64,000 nucleotides of DNA from Anaeromyxobacter dehalogenans 2CP-1 (GCF_000022145.1 NC_011891.1:1-64000); one strand, 5' to 3'; counted from the first letter of the stretch, positions 45,677-56,003 are shown. The notes: generated from the sequence alone by a model not told the origin. Numbers and translations: made by a program.

Positions 45677-45794
45677 TCCGGGCCGCGGCCGCGACCCCTG
45701 GTCGCAGGCGCCGAGGACGATCCCGGGACTCGGAGGTGGTGCGGCAAACGAGCGCATGTCCGTCCGCTCGCTGGTCTTCTAGCGTGGGTGAACG

Positions 45795-45825
45795 CAGCCG
45801 CGGGGTTGGGGGAAACCCCCGGCTG
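45795..45825 (+). promoter_or_regulatory. stable leader hairpin before the cytochrome gene
   Basis: An outer stem CAGCC/GGCTG encloses a perfect inner stem GGGGG-AAA-CCCCC. It ends 9 bp before the AGGGGGA ribosome-binding site of the cytochrome gene, so it may stabilise the mRNA or control translation. Confidence 0.4.
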
Positions 45826-45846
45826 ACCTACCCAGGGGGAATACCC

Positions 45847-48078
45847 ATGCGCCAGCCGGTGCACCGCTCCTCGCGCGGCGGCCTCCTAACGCCTCGCGCC
45901 CGCGGCTCGTCTCGCCTCGCTCCGACCACCGCCGTGGTCTTCGCGCTCTCCGCCGTCCTCGTCTCCGGCTGCGGGCCGGACGAGGCGCCGACGGCTGCGT
46001 CCGCCCTGGCCGGCGACCCGATGCCGGGCAAGATCGTCGAGCCCGCGCCGGCACCGCTGCCGCCGCGGTTCACCACGCAGGCGCTGCCGGTGGCAGGCGA
46101 GGTGTGCGTCGGCTCCGCCGCGCACGACAAGCACGCGGCGTCCGGGATCGGCTGCACCGCTTGCCACCCGTGCGGCGGCGCGCTCGGGTTCGCGAACCCG
46201 GTCACGTTCCCGGGCGGCACGTCCAGCGCGAACGGGAGCGTCGTGAGCGACGCCTCCGGGACCACCTGCTCGGTCGGCTGCCACGCGCCGCTCGGCGCCG
46301 AGCCGCACGGGGTCAGCTGGACCGCCGGGCCGCTGCAGTGCGTGACCTGCCACACCGACGTGGGCGCCATCGATCCCGCCACCGCGCTGTCGGCGCACCC
46401 GCTGCCGGACGGCAGCTCGGGGACGAGCTGCCAGTCCTGCCACGACACCTCCCAGCACCTGAGCGGCGAGGTCCGCATGGTGGACGGCGGCGGCGGCAGC
46501 GCGGCCGTCACCTGCGCCGGCTGCCACGCGGGCCAGGGCCAGACGCTCTCCGGCGAGACGCCGCCGCTGCTCGTCGGGTGGGACGACATGGCCTCCGGCG
46601 ACTTCCACGGCGACCGGCCCGGCACCTGCCGGTTCGACGCGCTCGACGCCGCCGGCCAGCGCTCCATCGGCCGCGGCGCCTATCCGTGTCCGCCGAACCA
46701 GCCGGACCAGCCCGGCGCGATGCGCATCACGCCGCGGTGGTGGTACGCGAACGGCACCTCGGGCGCGTGGGCCTGGACCTGCGTGCTGCAGCCGGTGGAC
46801 CCGGCCGGGAACCCGGTCGGCGCGGCGCGCACCGGCCAGCCGTGTCCCGAGGGCACGATCCAGAACTCGTCGTGCACGAGCAACCTCTCGTCGCCGAGCT
46901 GCTACCCGACCACGCTCGTCACGCGCGGCTTCGGCGGCACGCTGCTCGCGCCGTACGCGCGCGGCCAGGGCGCGATCGCCTGCGCGCGCTGCCACGACTT
47001 CCACGCGAGCAACAACGCGTTCCTGCTCGCCGCCCACGTGAACGGCGTGGCCATCCCGCCGGGCAGCATCGATCGCGCCGGCGTGGGCGCGCAGGTGCTG
47101 TGCACCGCGTGTCACCAGGGCGACCGCCACGAGGTGTGCAAGGCCTGCCACCGCGAGCGGTGGGTCACCGACGGCTCGTACTCGTGGTTCGAGGGGGCCC
47201 CGGCGGATCCGGCCCCGGACGGCGCCGCGTGCTTCTTCTGCCACGGGCACGAGGGCATCCAGCAGATGGAGGTCACCTCGCCCGTCTATCCCCCGAACCA
47301 TCCCTACTCGACCGGCCTGCCGCAGAGCGCCTGCACGCACTGCCACGACGGCTGGGCGCCGCCGCCCACCGAGTACGTGGCGCCGCGCTTCCAGGCCGGG
47401 CCGGCCCTGTCCGCAGTGACCGCCACGTCCGCGACGATCGCCTGGACCAGCAGCGAGAAGGCCACCTCCTACGTGGAGTACGGCGTGGGCACCGCCGGGC
47501 ACGTGGCGGGCAACGACGCGTTCGTCGTCCAGCACTCCGTCCAGCTCACCGGGCTCACGCCGGGGACCACCTACGTCTGGCGCGTGCGCACGAGCGACGT
47601 GTTCCGGAACGTGACGCACACGGCGCTCCAGTCCTTCACCACGCCGGCCGAGGGCGCCCTGTCGAGCCCTGACCTGGCGCCGGTGAGCGCCAGCTTCGAG
47701 GTGGGCACGTACGACGCCACCGTGCCGCTCGTCTGGTTCCCGGTGACGGCGGCCGCGGGGGTGGTGCTCCAGTACGAGGTCCAGCTCGCCTCCGACGCCG
47801 CCTTCACCTACCTGCAGAACGGCTCGCTCACCGGCCCTGGGGTGCCGGGGAGCACGGTGGGCAGCACCGGCTGGGTGAGCGGGACGCCGACCACCTCGGG
47901 CGGCCGCCCCGCGCTCCAGGTGCCGGCGCGGATCCTCGACATCCCGCAGGACTGGTGCGGGCCCTACGCGCCGCGGCTGTACTACTGGCGTGTGCGCGTC
48001 CGCGACCAGCAGGGGCACGAGTCGGGCTGGTCCACGCCGGGCAACTTCGGCGCGTTCGCCTGGGACCCGTGGTGCTGA
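45847..48078 (+). CDS. multihaem cytochrome c lipoprotein with Fn3-like domain
   Basis: The 743-residue product has a lipoprotein signal (VFALSAVLVSGCGP) and nine CxxCH haem-binding motifs: CTACH, CVTCH, CQSCH, CAGCH, CARCH, CTACH, CKACH, CFFCH and CTHCH. It also has one CSVGCH with an extra residue. After the haem region come a fibronectin III/phosphatase-N-terminal-like domain (about 515-600, SATIAWTSSEKATSYVEYG...GLTPGTTYVWRVRTSD) and a further beta domain. It is probably a cell-surface electron carrier for extracellular or metal respiration. No porin-cytochrome partner is adjacent. Confidence 0.88.
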   Translation: MRQPVHRSSRGGLLTPRARGSSRLAPTTAVVFALSAVLVSGCGPDEAPTAASALAGDPMPGKIVEPAPAPLPPRFTTQALPVAGEVCVGSAAHDKHAASGIGCTACHPCGGALGFANPVTFPGGTSSANGSVVSDASGTTCSVGCHAPLGAEPHGVSWTAGPLQCVTCHTDVGAIDPATALSAHPLPDGSSGTSCQSCHDTSQHLSGEVRMVDGGGGSAAVTCAGCHAGQGQTLSGETPPLLVGWDDMASGDFHGDRPGTCRFDALDAAGQRSIGRGAYPCPPNQPDQPGAMRITPRWWYANGTSGAWAWTCVLQPVDPAGNPVGAARTGQPCPEGTIQNSSCTSNLSSPSCYPTTLVTRGFGGTLLAPYARGQGAIACARCHDFHASNNAFLLAAHVNGVAIPPGSIDRAGVGAQVLCTACHQGDRHEVCKACHRERWVTDGSYSWFEGAPADPAPDGAACFFCHGHEGIQQMEVTSPVYPPNHPYSTGLPQSACTHCHDGWAPPPTEYVAPRFQAGPALSAVTATSATIAWTSSEKATSYVEYGVGTAGHVAGNDAFVVQHSVQLTGLTPGTTYVWRVRTSDVFRNVTHTALQSFTTPAEGALSSPDLAPVSASFEVGTYDATVPLVWFPVTAAAGVVLQYEVQLASDAAFTYLQNGSLTGPGVPGSTVGSTGWVSGTPTTSGGRPALQVPARILDIPQDWCGPYAPRLYYWRVRVRDQQGHESGWSTPGNFGAFAWDPWC

Positions 48079-48089
48079 TCGCCGCTTCG

Positions 48090-48116
48090 CCCCGGGGCGC
48101 GTCGTGCGCCCCGGGG
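48090..48116. terminator. bidirectional terminator hairpin
   Basis: A perfect 11-bp stem CCCCGGGGCGC/GCGCCCCGGGG with loop GTCGT, 11 bp after the cytochrome stop and between convergent genes. No T-run. Confidence 0.6.
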
Positions 48117-48201
48117 CCGTCGCGTTGATCCTCGATCCGGCCGCGGACCGGCCGCGGAGGGCCGCGCCGATCGCGTCGCGCGGTCGGACGCCCGAGGGCG
48201 C

Positions 48202-50157
48202 TCAGGCGGCCCGGCCGGGCGAGACGGCGGGGAGCGCCGGCGCACGCGTCGCCGGGGCCGTGTCGTGCTCGGGCTCGCCGGTGCGGAACCACGCGGCCGA
48301 GCGGCGCAGCGCCTCGGCCTCCTCGGCGAGCCGGGCGGCGGTGGAGGCGAGCTCCTCGGAGGACGACGCGCTCGCCTGGATGGCGGCGTCGAGCTGGCCG
48401 ATGGCGCCGGTCACCTCGTGCGCGCCGGCGGAGATCTCCTCGGTGGCGACGGCCATGCCGCGCACCAGCTCCGAGGTGCGCCCGATGTCCGGGACCACGG
48501 CGTCGAGCGCCTCGCCGGCCAGGCGCGCCGCCTGCACGGTGGAGGTGCCGAGCGCGCCGATCTCGGCGGCGGCGGCCCGGCTCCGCTCGGCCAGGCGCCG
48601 GATCTCGGTCGCGACCACGGCGAAGCCGCGCCCGTGCACGCCGCTGCGCGCCGCCTCGATGGCGGCGTTCAGGGCGAGCAGGTTGGTCTGGTGGGCGATC
48701 TCCTCGATGACGGCGGTCCGCCCGGCGATCTCCTGCACCGCCGCGACGGCGCGGCGCACCGCCTCGCCGCCGGACCGGGCCGACGCCGCCGAGCGGGCCG
48801 CCAGCGCCTCGGTCTCCGCGGCCCCGCCGGCCACGTCGCGCACCCGCGCCGCGAGCTCGGTGGTGGCGCCGCTCGCGGTCTCGGCCCCGGCCGCCTGCTC
48901 CGAGGCGCCCTCGGCGATCTGCGCGGTGGAGGCGGACAGCGCCTGGCACGCCTCGGCCACCGCGTCGGAGGCGGAGCGGAGCGTACCGACCACGGCGCGG
49001 AGCGCCCGCACCATCTCGTTGAGCGCCTCGCCCAGGGCGCCGACCTCGTCCCCGGCGCGGATCTCGAGCTCGCTCGCGAGGTCGCCGGCGGCCACCCGCT
49101 CGGCGAAGCGCGCGGTCCGCGCCAGCGGCTCGAGCACCATGCGCCGCACCAGCCAGAGCGCGAGCCCGGCCAGCACGATCACCAGCGCGGCGCCGCCCGT
49201 GGACAGGAGGAGCCCCAGGCGCCGCCCGTCGTGCGTCAGCTCCTCCTCCGGCACCGCGCCGCAGACCAGCCACTGCCACGGCTCGAACGCCTGGCAGGTC
49301 GCGATCTCCGGGCGCGCCGCGCCCTTCGCGTCGGCGCCCGCGATGCGCAGCCCCTCGGCGCCGCCGCTCCCGGTGGCGAGCGCGGGCCCGAGCCCGTCCG
49401 GCGCGGCCTCGCCGGCGCGGGTGGGGTGGACGATCAGCCGGTTGCGCCCGGCGCCCGCCGAGGCGTCCACCACGAAGAAGTAGCCCTGGTCGCCCGCGCG
49501 CACGCCGCGGATGCGCTCGCGCAGCGCGGCGAGCCCGTCGGTGAAGTCCACGCCCACGAACAGCGCGCCGATGACCTTCCCGTCCTGGACGATGGGCTCG
49601 TAGCGCGTGAAGAAGTCGCGGCCGAACAGCACGGCCTTGCCGGTGTAGGGCTCGCCCTCGAGCAGGCGCCGGTGCGCGGGATGGTCGGCGCCGAGGAACG
49701 TGCCCACCGCCCGCCGGCCGGCGTCCGTCTGCACCGAGGTGGTGATGCGCACGAAGTCGCCGCCGGCGCGGGCGAAGACGGTCGCGACCGCGCCGCTCGT
49801 CGCGGTGAAGCGATCGACGGTGGGGTAGTCGAGGTCCACCATCCGGTCGCCGGCGGCGAGGCCGGGGAGCGCCACGCCCTCCACGTAGGCGGCGCGCGAC
49901 GGGTCCGCTCGGATGCCCTCGGGGTAGGAGGCGCGGAACACGTGGAGCAGGTCGGCGGTCGCCCTCGCCAGGCTGGCGTCGTAGACCCCGACCATGTCCC
50001 GGACCAGCGCCACCCGGCCGCGCAGCGCGTCGGCGGTCTGCTGCTCGACGGTTCGAACGGTGAACGCCGCCGACGCGGCGGTGAAGCCGCCCAGGACCAC
50101 CGCGAAGGCGAGGCCGAGGGCGAGGACGAGCTTGGTGGCGAGGGAGGCGGAGCGCAT
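48202..50157 (-). CDS. methyl-accepting chemotaxis protein with Cache sensor
   Basis: The 651-residue chemoreceptor has an N-terminal membrane helix (about 8-32), a periplasmic Cache domain ([61 protein letters not shown]), a second helix (about 308-332), a HAMP domain, and the cytoplasmic signalling hairpin [42 protein letters not shown]. It should transmit ligand binding to CheA. No che genes are adjacent. The Cache domain may sense small organic acids, which is a family-level guess. Confidence 0.93.
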   Translation of the reverse strand: MRSASLATKLVLALGLAFAVVLGGFTAASAAFTVRTVEQQTADALRGRVALVRDMVGVYDASLARATADLLHVFRASYPEGIRADPSRAAYVEGVALPGLAAGDRMVDLDYPTVDRFTATSGAVATVFARAGGDFVRITTSVQTDAGRRAVGTFLGADHPAHRRLLEGEPYTGKAVLFGRDFFTRYEPIVQDGKVIGALFVGVDFTDGLAALRERIRGVRAGDQGYFFVVDASAGAGRNRLIVHPTRAGEAAPDGLGPALATGSGGAEGLRIAGADAKGAARPEIATCQAFEPWQWLVCGAVPEEELTHDGRRLGLLLSTGGAALVIVLAGLALWLVRRMVLEPLARTARFAERVAAGDLASELEIRAGDEVGALGEALNEMVRALRAVVGTLRSASDAVAEACQALSASTAQIAEGASEQAAGAETASGATTELAARVRDVAGGAAETEALAARSAASARSGGEAVRRAVAAVQEIAGRTAVIEEIAHQTNLLALNAAIEAARSGVHGRGFAVVATEIRRLAERSRAAAAEIGALGTSTVQAARLAGEALDAVVPDIGRTSELVRGMAVATEEISAGAHEVTGAIGQLDAAIQASASSSEELASTAARLAEEAEALRRSAAWFRTGEPEHDTAPATRAPALPAVSPGRAA

Positions 50158-50425
50158 GCAGGGTGGACCTCGCCGGGCGATCGCTGGCCCGGTCCCAGGC
50201 GGGTGAAACCTCAGGTGCGGCGGCCACCCGGGGTCCGTCGTGCCCCGGGCGGCCAACCCGCCGCCCGGCAGGATCCCGAGGCGTGCAGGCCGGCGGGGTC
50301 CGGGGCCGCGGCCCCGCAGTGAAAGCTGCCGGACCCGGCTGCAAGCGACGGACCCCGGCGCCGAGCGCCCGGCCGCGCGGCGCGGCGCAGGGGGCGTGTG
50401 CAACGTTCGGCGGGAGGTACGCCCG

Positions 50426-51448
50426 ATGCGTCGTTCGACCGCGCTGTCGCTGACCGCCGCGCTCGCCGCCGGCGCCTGGCTCGCCGCGCGCCGGTTGCGC
50501 CGCCGCAGGCCGCTCGCCGGCGGGGTGGCGCTCGTCACCGGCGGCTCGCGCGGCCTGGGCCTGGTCCTCGCCCGCGAGCTGGGTCGCCGCGGCATGCGCA
50601 TCGTCCTCTGCGCGCGCGACGAGGAGGAGCTGGAGCGGGCGCGGTCCGGCCTCGCGCAGGACGGGATCGACGCGACCGGCCTGCCCGGCGACGTGACCGA
50701 CGAGGACGGCACGCGCACGCTGGTCGCCGACGTGGAGGAGAACCTCGGCCCGGTGGAGCTGCTCGTGAACAGCGCCGGGATCATCCAGGTCGGCCCGGCC
50801 GAGGCCATGAGCGTCGAGGACTACCGGCACGCCATGGACGTGCTGTTCTACGGCGCGCTGCACGCGGCCGAGGCGGTGCTGCCGGGCATGCGGGCGCGCC
50901 GCCGCGGGACGATCGTGAACGTCACCTCGATCGGCGCCGCGGTGGGCATCCCGCACCTCGCGCCCTACGACGCGGCCAAGTTCGCCGCGCGCGGGTGGTC
51001 GGAGGCGCTCGGCGCCGAGACCGCCAAGTACGGCGTCGACGTCATCACGGTGGTGCCGGGGCTGATGCGCACCGGATCCTTCGGGCGCGCGCTGGTGAAG
51101 GGGCGCCGCTACGCGGAGGCGAGCCTGTTCTCGCTGCTCGCATCCCTCCCGCTCGTGACGGTCTCCGCGGAGCGGGCGGCGCGGCGCATCGTGCGCGCGA
51201 TCGAGCACCGCGAGCGCTTCGTGATCATCGGGCTGCCGGCGCGGGTGCTGCGCCTCGCCCACTCCCTCATGCCCGGGGCGATCGTGGCGACGCTGGGGTT
51301 CGTGAACCGGTTCCTGCCCACCGCCGCCCCCGGGGAGCGCCACGGCATCGCGCTCCCGGCCGAGCTGTTCCGGCGCGGCCTGGCGCGCTCCATCCTGACC
51401 GCGCTCGGCGAGCGCGCCGCCCGCCGCTACAACGAGGAGCCGGCCTGA
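50426..51448 (+). CDS. short-chain dehydrogenase/reductase
   Basis: The 340-residue protein has an N-terminal hydrophobic, then Arg-rich segment (residues 1-30), the cofactor motif [12 protein letters not shown], the NSAGI strand and the catalytic Ser/Tyr/Lys set ([23 protein letters not shown]). A long C-terminal extension with hydrophobic stretches suggests membrane association. GGAGG precedes ATG 50426. The substrate is unknown; a lipid or fatty alcohol/aldehyde fits the anchored form. Confidence 0.85.
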   Translation: MRRSTALSLTAALAAGAWLAARRLRRRRPLAGGVALVTGGSRGLGLVLARELGRRGMRIVLCARDEEELERARSGLAQDGIDATGLPGDVTDEDGTRTLVADVEENLGPVELLVNSAGIIQVGPAEAMSVEDYRHAMDVLFYGALHAAEAVLPGMRARRRGTIVNVTSIGAAVGIPHLAPYDAAKFAARGWSEALGAETAKYGVDVITVVPGLMRTGSFGRALVKGRRYAEASLFSLLASLPLVTVSAERAARRIVRAIEHRERFVIIGLPARVLRLAHSLMPGAIVATLGFVNRFLPTAAPGERHGIALPAELFRRGLARSILTALGERAARRYNEEPA

Positions 51449-51485
51449 GGCCCGCGGCCCCGGTCGCGCCGGAGACCTGACGCGA

Positions 51486-51519
51486 GAAGGCCCCCCCGCC
51501 GCGAGGCGAGGGGGCCTTC
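51486..51519. terminator. bidirectional terminator between SDR and fadL genes
   Basis: GAAGGCCCC (51486-51494) pairs with GGGGCCTTC (51511-51519), with further GCC/GGC pairing inside. It lies between the convergent SDR and fadL-like genes. Confidence 0.65.
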
Positions 51520-51539
51520 GAGTCCGCGGGCCGCCGGGC

Positions 51540-52763
51540 CTACCGGTTGCCGAGGTCGGTGCGCCAGGTGAAGCCGAGCGCCACGATCCACACGTCGGTC
51601 TTGTAGCTGCCCGGGAACGCGGCGGTCCCGGTCGAGGTCTGCTTGTCGCGGTCGCCGTAGAACACCGCGGCGTTCAGGCCGAAGTCGGCGCCCGCGTCCC
51701 AGCCCGCGCCGAGCGAGTAGCCGGTGGTGTTCGAGTCCGGCAGCGTCGGCGAGAGCGTGCTCGTGCGCAGGCCCGACCAGTCGCGCATCATGCCGGCGCG
51801 GAGCCGCAGGGTGGGCAGGGCGGTCCACTCGACGCCGCCGCGGATGACGTTGCCGTTGCGGTAGTCGCGCGGCACCGTGATGGCGGTCGTCTCGCCCTCG
51901 AACAGGTCCTGGTTGTAGACCACGAAGCGCGACCAGGAGTACTGCAGCGTCACCAGCACCGGCTTCGCCACCCGCCAGGCCAGGCCCGTGTCGATGCGGT
52001 TCGGGAACGTGAGGTCCTGCTTCACGTCCTGGTCCTGCGTGGTCGGGCCCACCAGCGAGGGCGGCACCTGGAAGTGCGCGTCGCCCTTCATGTGCATGGT
52101 GCCCTTGTGCTTGTAGTCGAAGCCGAGCGTGAGGTTCTCGAGCGGCTTCACCTCGGCGGAGAGCTGGTACGCGAAGCCGCCGCCCTTGGTGTCGAGCTCG
52201 GCGTAGGCGTCCGGGAACGGCTGGATCCCCTGCTTCAGGTACTGGATGCCCTCGTAGTAGATGGCGCCGCCGCCGACGCGCAGCCACGGCGCGATCTCGT
52301 AGCCGCCGTTCAGGTAGAAGCCGAGCATGCGGCGCTCGACGGTGATGATGCGGCCGCGCCCCTCCCACTGGTCGTCCCACTTCATCTGGCCGCCGCCCGG
52401 CGTGCCCACGCCGAGGCCGAAGCCGAGGCCGCGCCCGGCGAGCTTCGTGCCGTAGGCGACGTACATCGCCACCGGCGGCGTGGGCGCGAACTTGGTGGTC
52501 TCCTTGCCCGGGTAGGCGGCGGTGCCGGTCCACTTCGTGCGCAGGCTCAGCATCGAGCCGGCGAGCGAGAGGTTCAGCCCGGAGAGCTTGGAGAGCGCGG
52601 CGGGGTTCTGGAACGTGGCCGCCGCGTCCTCCTGCGCGGCCACGCCCGAGGACGAGAGCGCGAGGTCGCGCGGGTTGACGTTGATGACCTCGAACCCGCT
52701 GGCCAGCGCGACGGCCGGGGCGGCGAGGACGGCGAGGAAGGCGATCCGGAAGGTCTTCCGCAT
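51540..52763 (-). CDS. fadL: FadL/OmpP1-family outer-membrane fatty acid transporter
   Basis: The 407-residue protein has a signal peptide (MRKTFRIAFLAVLAAPAVALAS) and the FadL N-terminus GFEVINVNPRDLALSSSGVAAQEDAAATFQNPAALSKLSG. The rest is a 14-strand-type beta barrel with many aromatic-ending strands and C-terminal GFTWRTDL. FadL proteins import long-chain fatty acids. ATG 52763 with GAGG nine bases upstream is used. It lies 13 bp after the surface lipase gene, with which it forms an operon. Confidence 0.88.
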   Translation of the reverse strand: MRKTFRIAFLAVLAAPAVALASGFEVINVNPRDLALSSSGVAAQEDAAATFQNPAALSKLSGLNLSLAGSMLSLRTKWTGTAAYPGKETTKFAPTPPVAMYVAYGTKLAGRGLGFGLGVGTPGGGQMKWDDQWEGRGRIITVERRMLGFYLNGGYEIAPWLRVGGGAIYYEGIQYLKQGIQPFPDAYAELDTKGGGFAYQLSAEVKPLENLTLGFDYKHKGTMHMKGDAHFQVPPSLVGPTTQDQDVKQDLTFPNRIDTGLAWRVAKPVLVTLQYSWSRFVVYNQDLFEGETTAITVPRDYRNGNVIRGGVEWTALPTLRLRAGMMRDWSGLRTSTLSPTLPDSNTTGYSLGAGWDAGADFGLNAAVFYGDRDKQTSTGTAAFPGSYKTDVWIVALGFTWRTDLGNR

Positions 52764-52776
52764 GGTCGTCACCTCG

Positions 52777-55725
52777 TTACGGCAGGGTCGCCGGCGAGGC
52801 CGGCACGGTCAGGTCGAGGAGGAACTGCGCGGCGTCGTCGCGAACCTGGCCGCCGATGGGGGTCGGGAGCAGCGTGTCGTTCAGCACGCCGTGCGGGACG
52901 CAGTTGTTCGCGGCGGAGGCCGAGACGTACAGCGTGCTCGGTGCGCCGGCGAGCGCCAGCAGCTCGTCGCCGTAGGGCAGCGGGATGCCCCCCACCACCG
53001 TGGTGGCGTTCGGGACCACCGCGTCGCACTTCGCGAGCTGGCCGAGGACGTCGGTGGCCGCGTGGACGAGGCCGGTGCCGCCCATCCCCGCGGGCGGGGC
53101 GGCGAGCAGCGGGCTCGCGAGCTTGGTGCGGACGTGCGCGGCGTAGTTGAGCGGCTCCGCCGGATCCAGGATCCACTTCGCCAGGATGAGCGTCTGCAGG
53201 TAGCGCGACGCGACCGCCGGGTTGGTGGGGATCTGCGACCGGTCGATGCCGAGCGAGAGGAACAGCTCGTTCACCGAGGTCGCGAACGCGGGCGCGTTCG
53301 TGAACACGTCCACCAGCGTCCCGCCCGGAACGTTCAGCACGCCGCGCGCGAAGCGCGGGTTGGTGGCGAGCAGCTCGGTCCCGATGATGCCGCCGAGGGA
53401 GATGCCCTCGTAGTGGACCGCCGTCGGGTTCACCACGAACCCGCGCTGGAAGAGCGCCGCCGCCAGCGGATCCTGCGCCGGCTGCGGGAACGGGGCGGGC
53501 GGGCGCGCCACCGCCAGCACCAGCGCGGCCTGGTCGATGTGGTCCTGGCGGATGGCGTCGCGGATGCGGAAGAAGTTGCCCGAGATGAAGTAGTTCCCGG
53601 ACGCCACGGTGGAGAGGTTCGTGCCGCGCAGGTGGCCGGTGGTGCAGGTGCCCGGCGGGATGGCGTCGCCCTGGCCGGCCTTGGCCTGGTCCGGCGTGCA
53701 CACGCCGTCGGCGGTGCCGTCGGTGGTGCACTCCGAGTTCTCCATGCAGAACGCGCGGTCGCCGTGGTACGGCGCGTCGATCGCGGCGACCACGAAGCCC
53801 TTCGCCGCGAGCGAGTTCGCGACGGTGAGCATCTGGAGCCGGCCGCCGGACAGGCCGTGGTGGAAGACCACCAGCGGGCGCGCGCACGGGGTGGCGGTGG
53901 TGCAGGCGGCGTCGGCCGGGTAGGCCACCACCGCCGGGATCGGCTTCGGCGCCCACTGGGTGGTGTCGGGGTTGAGCGCGCCGTTGGCCGGGTTGATGGC
54001 GTCGACGGTCGGCACCATGGCGGTGAGGAAGCCGCCGACGTTCGGGAACAGCGCCGCCTGCGCGGCCGCGTCGAAGCCGAGCGCGGCGAGGTCGAGCGGG
54101 GCGACGCCCTGGCCCACGAACGCGGTCGGGGTCTGGTACGGCAGCGCCGAGAGGCCCACCGAGACGTCGGTCACGGTCTGCGTCTGGACCGTGTACGCCA
54201 TCACCACGTTGTCCCGGGTGACCGCGCCGCCGGTGAGCGCGCCCAGGTTGGCGAGGAGCGGCTCGAGCCCGGCCCGCAGGGTGGCGAGCGCGGTCGCGTC
54301 GGCGTTGGACACGCCGGCGAGCTGCGAGACGCCGTCCACCGCCGGCGGGTTCGTGAAGGTGAACAGGATGTTGCCGAGCGTGGAGCGCTTCAGCGGGTTG
54401 CCGGCGAGGTCCTTCACGCCGTCGGTGATGACCACCGCGTAGTTGCGCTTCTCCTTGAGCGGCGGCGTCGGCACGATCCCGACGCCCGGCACCGGCACGG
54501 CCACGCCGGGCTGCAGCCCGATGGCCGTGGTCACGGCCACGTCGGCGCCGCCCACCTGCACGGTGCGGTTCAGCGCCGGCGGCTGGGTGAGGTACTCGGC
54601 GGTGGCGGGCTGGCCGGCGCCGAGCGCGGCGGCGACGTCGCGCATGCGGCGCGGGGCGCCGGCACCTTCCGGGAGCTCGAACAGGAGCACCGTCTGCGCG
54701 TTCACGGTGGAGGCGGCGACCGGCGCGCTGAGCGGCGCGAGCATCATGCCGGTGGTGGAGAAGCCGTCCAGCGTGGCGAGGCCGGCGGCGGCCGGGCCGA
54801 ACGCGGGGACGTTGCGGACGTAGAAGCGGGTGGGCGGGTCGTTGGCCGGCCGGGTGCCGTCGAGCAGGAACGTCGAGGGCAGCGGGATCTGGCCGGAGCC
54901 GGAGTCGGTCAGCGGCTGGGCCGCGGCCGGCGCGATGCCGAAGGTGGCGATGGCCGCGACCTCGGCGGGCGCGAACGTCGGCGCCACCGCCGCGAAGGCC
55001 GGGGCGACGTTCGTGTCCACGGAGGCGGTCCAGCGACCGCCGACGTCGGTCCAGGTGAGCGGGCTCCACAGCGCCTTGCGCACCGCCTCGAGCTGGGCCA
55101 CCAGCGCCGGGGTCAGCCCGGGCGGCTGGTTCTCGTGGACGGTGAGGTCCTTGTTCTGCGCCGCGATCGCGATCGCCTGGTCGGGGTTCACCGGCATCGC
55201 GCCCTGGGCGGCGGTGGTCTTCACGCCGGAGGCGCCGCCGCGCACCGCGACGACGTAGCGCCCGGGCGCGAAGCGGCGGCTGCCGCTCGCGTCCGCCTTC
55301 TTCCGGAGCACGAGGCGACCCGCGGTGGCGCTGCCCACCTCGAACTCGACCGCCTGCGGGGCGCCGTCCACCTTGAGCAGCGCCACCGTGGACGTCGTCA
55401 CCGTGGCGGGATCGAGGTCCGGCGGCGTCGTCTCGACATAGGCGCTGCCGTTCCAGCTGACCGCCCGGAACGGGATGGTGATGGCGACCTCCTGATCGCT
55501 CGGGAACCCGCCCGCGTCGATGAAGGACTGGAGCAGCTCCTTCTGCGCGCTGTCGGGGAGCGTCGGGACGGCCTGCAGGACCAGGTCGTTGGGCGTCGGG
55601 ATGTTCGGCGACGCGAAGGTGGCGATCACGAGCTGCGGGGCGGGCTTCTCCTGCTTCACGTCGGTGCAGGCGAGCAGCGACGCGAAGGCGAGGGCCAGCG
55701 GGGGACCGTAGCGGCGAAGCGACAT
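52777..55725 (-). CDS. VolA-like surface lipoprotein lipase/lysophospholipase
   Basis: The 982-residue product has a lipoprotein signal (LALAFASLLACTD), a long N-terminal region like the bacterial virulence-factor lipase family (PNDLVLQ, DGVKDLAGNPL, repeated Ig-like beta segments), and a C-terminal alpha/beta-hydrolase. The hydrolase has PLVVFHHGLSGGR for the oxyanion region and the nucleophile in G774-I-Ser776-L-G. In Vibrio, VolA is a surface lysophospholipase encoded with FadL that frees fatty acids for uptake; the same pairing here supports that role. Confidence 0.8.
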   Translation of the reverse strand: MSLRRYGPPLALAFASLLACTDVKQEKPAPQLVIATFASPNIPTPNDLVLQAVPTLPDSAQKELLQSFIDAGGFPSDQEVAITIPFRAVSWNGSAYVETTPPDLDPATVTTSTVALLKVDGAPQAVEFEVGSATAGRLVLRKKADASGSRRFAPGRYVVAVRGGASGVKTTAAQGAMPVNPDQAIAIAAQNKDLTVHENQPPGLTPALVAQLEAVRKALWSPLTWTDVGGRWTASVDTNVAPAFAAVAPTFAPAEVAAIATFGIAPAAAQPLTDSGSGQIPLPSTFLLDGTRPANDPPTRFYVRNVPAFGPAAAGLATLDGFSTTGMMLAPLSAPVAASTVNAQTVLLFELPEGAGAPRRMRDVAAALGAGQPATAEYLTQPPALNRTVQVGGADVAVTTAIGLQPGVAVPVPGVGIVPTPPLKEKRNYAVVITDGVKDLAGNPLKRSTLGNILFTFTNPPAVDGVSQLAGVSNADATALATLRAGLEPLLANLGALTGGAVTRDNVVMAYTVQTQTVTDVSVGLSALPYQTPTAFVGQGVAPLDLAALGFDAAAQAALFPNVGGFLTAMVPTVDAINPANGALNPDTTQWAPKPIPAVVAYPADAACTTATPCARPLVVFHHGLSGGRLQMLTVANSLAAKGFVVAAIDAPYHGDRAFCMENSECTTDGTADGVCTPDQAKAGQGDAIPPGTCTTGHLRGTNLSTVASGNYFISGNFFRIRDAIRQDHIDQAALVLAVARPPAPFPQPAQDPLAAALFQRGFVVNPTAVHYEGISLGGIIGTELLATNPRFARGVLNVPGGTLVDVFTNAPAFATSVNELFLSLGIDRSQIPTNPAVASRYLQTLILAKWILDPAEPLNYAAHVRTKLASPLLAAPPAGMGGTGLVHAATDVLGQLAKCDAVVPNATTVVGGIPLPYGDELLALAGAPSTLYVSASAANNCVPHGVLNDTLLPTPIGGQVRDDAAQFLLDLTVPASPATLP

Positions 55726-55816
55726 CTGCGGCCTCCTCGGGTGCGCGAGGAACAGGGTTTCGGTGCAAAAAGGGGAACCAATCCTGTTTCCCCTCCGCTG
55801 ACTGAGAAGTCAAGAA

Positions 55817-55870
55817 TTGCCGGGTCACGTCCAATCCGTGACGCAATCCGGCAAATACGCATGACGCAAT
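55817..55870. promoter_or_regulatory. nested inverted and direct repeats in the divergent region
   Basis: TTGCCGG (55817-55823) pairs with CCGGCAA (55848-55854) around an inner pair GTCACG/CGTGAC (55824-55829, 55837-55842). TGACGCAAT occurs twice (55839-55847 and 55862-55870). This lies between the lipase-fadL operon and the symporter operon, where a regulator could control both. Confidence 0.45.
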
Positions 55871-56003
55871 GCGTCCGTTCCACGCGTCCCTGCTGGTGCA
55901 GCGCGCCCCCCTTTGGAAGGCGTTTGGAGTCCCGCGTGGGGCCAGCTACCATGGCGGGCTCGGTCGCCCTGCACCCGCCGCACCTGACCAGAGGGGGTCA
56001 CGC

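Noticed and set aside
45740-45840. GGCAAAC and ACGCAGCC motifs suggesting a GEMM (cyclic dinucleotide) riboswitch before the cytochrome
   Set aside because: The spacing and the missing ACGCAAAG core do not fit the consensus; only the simple hairpin is supported.
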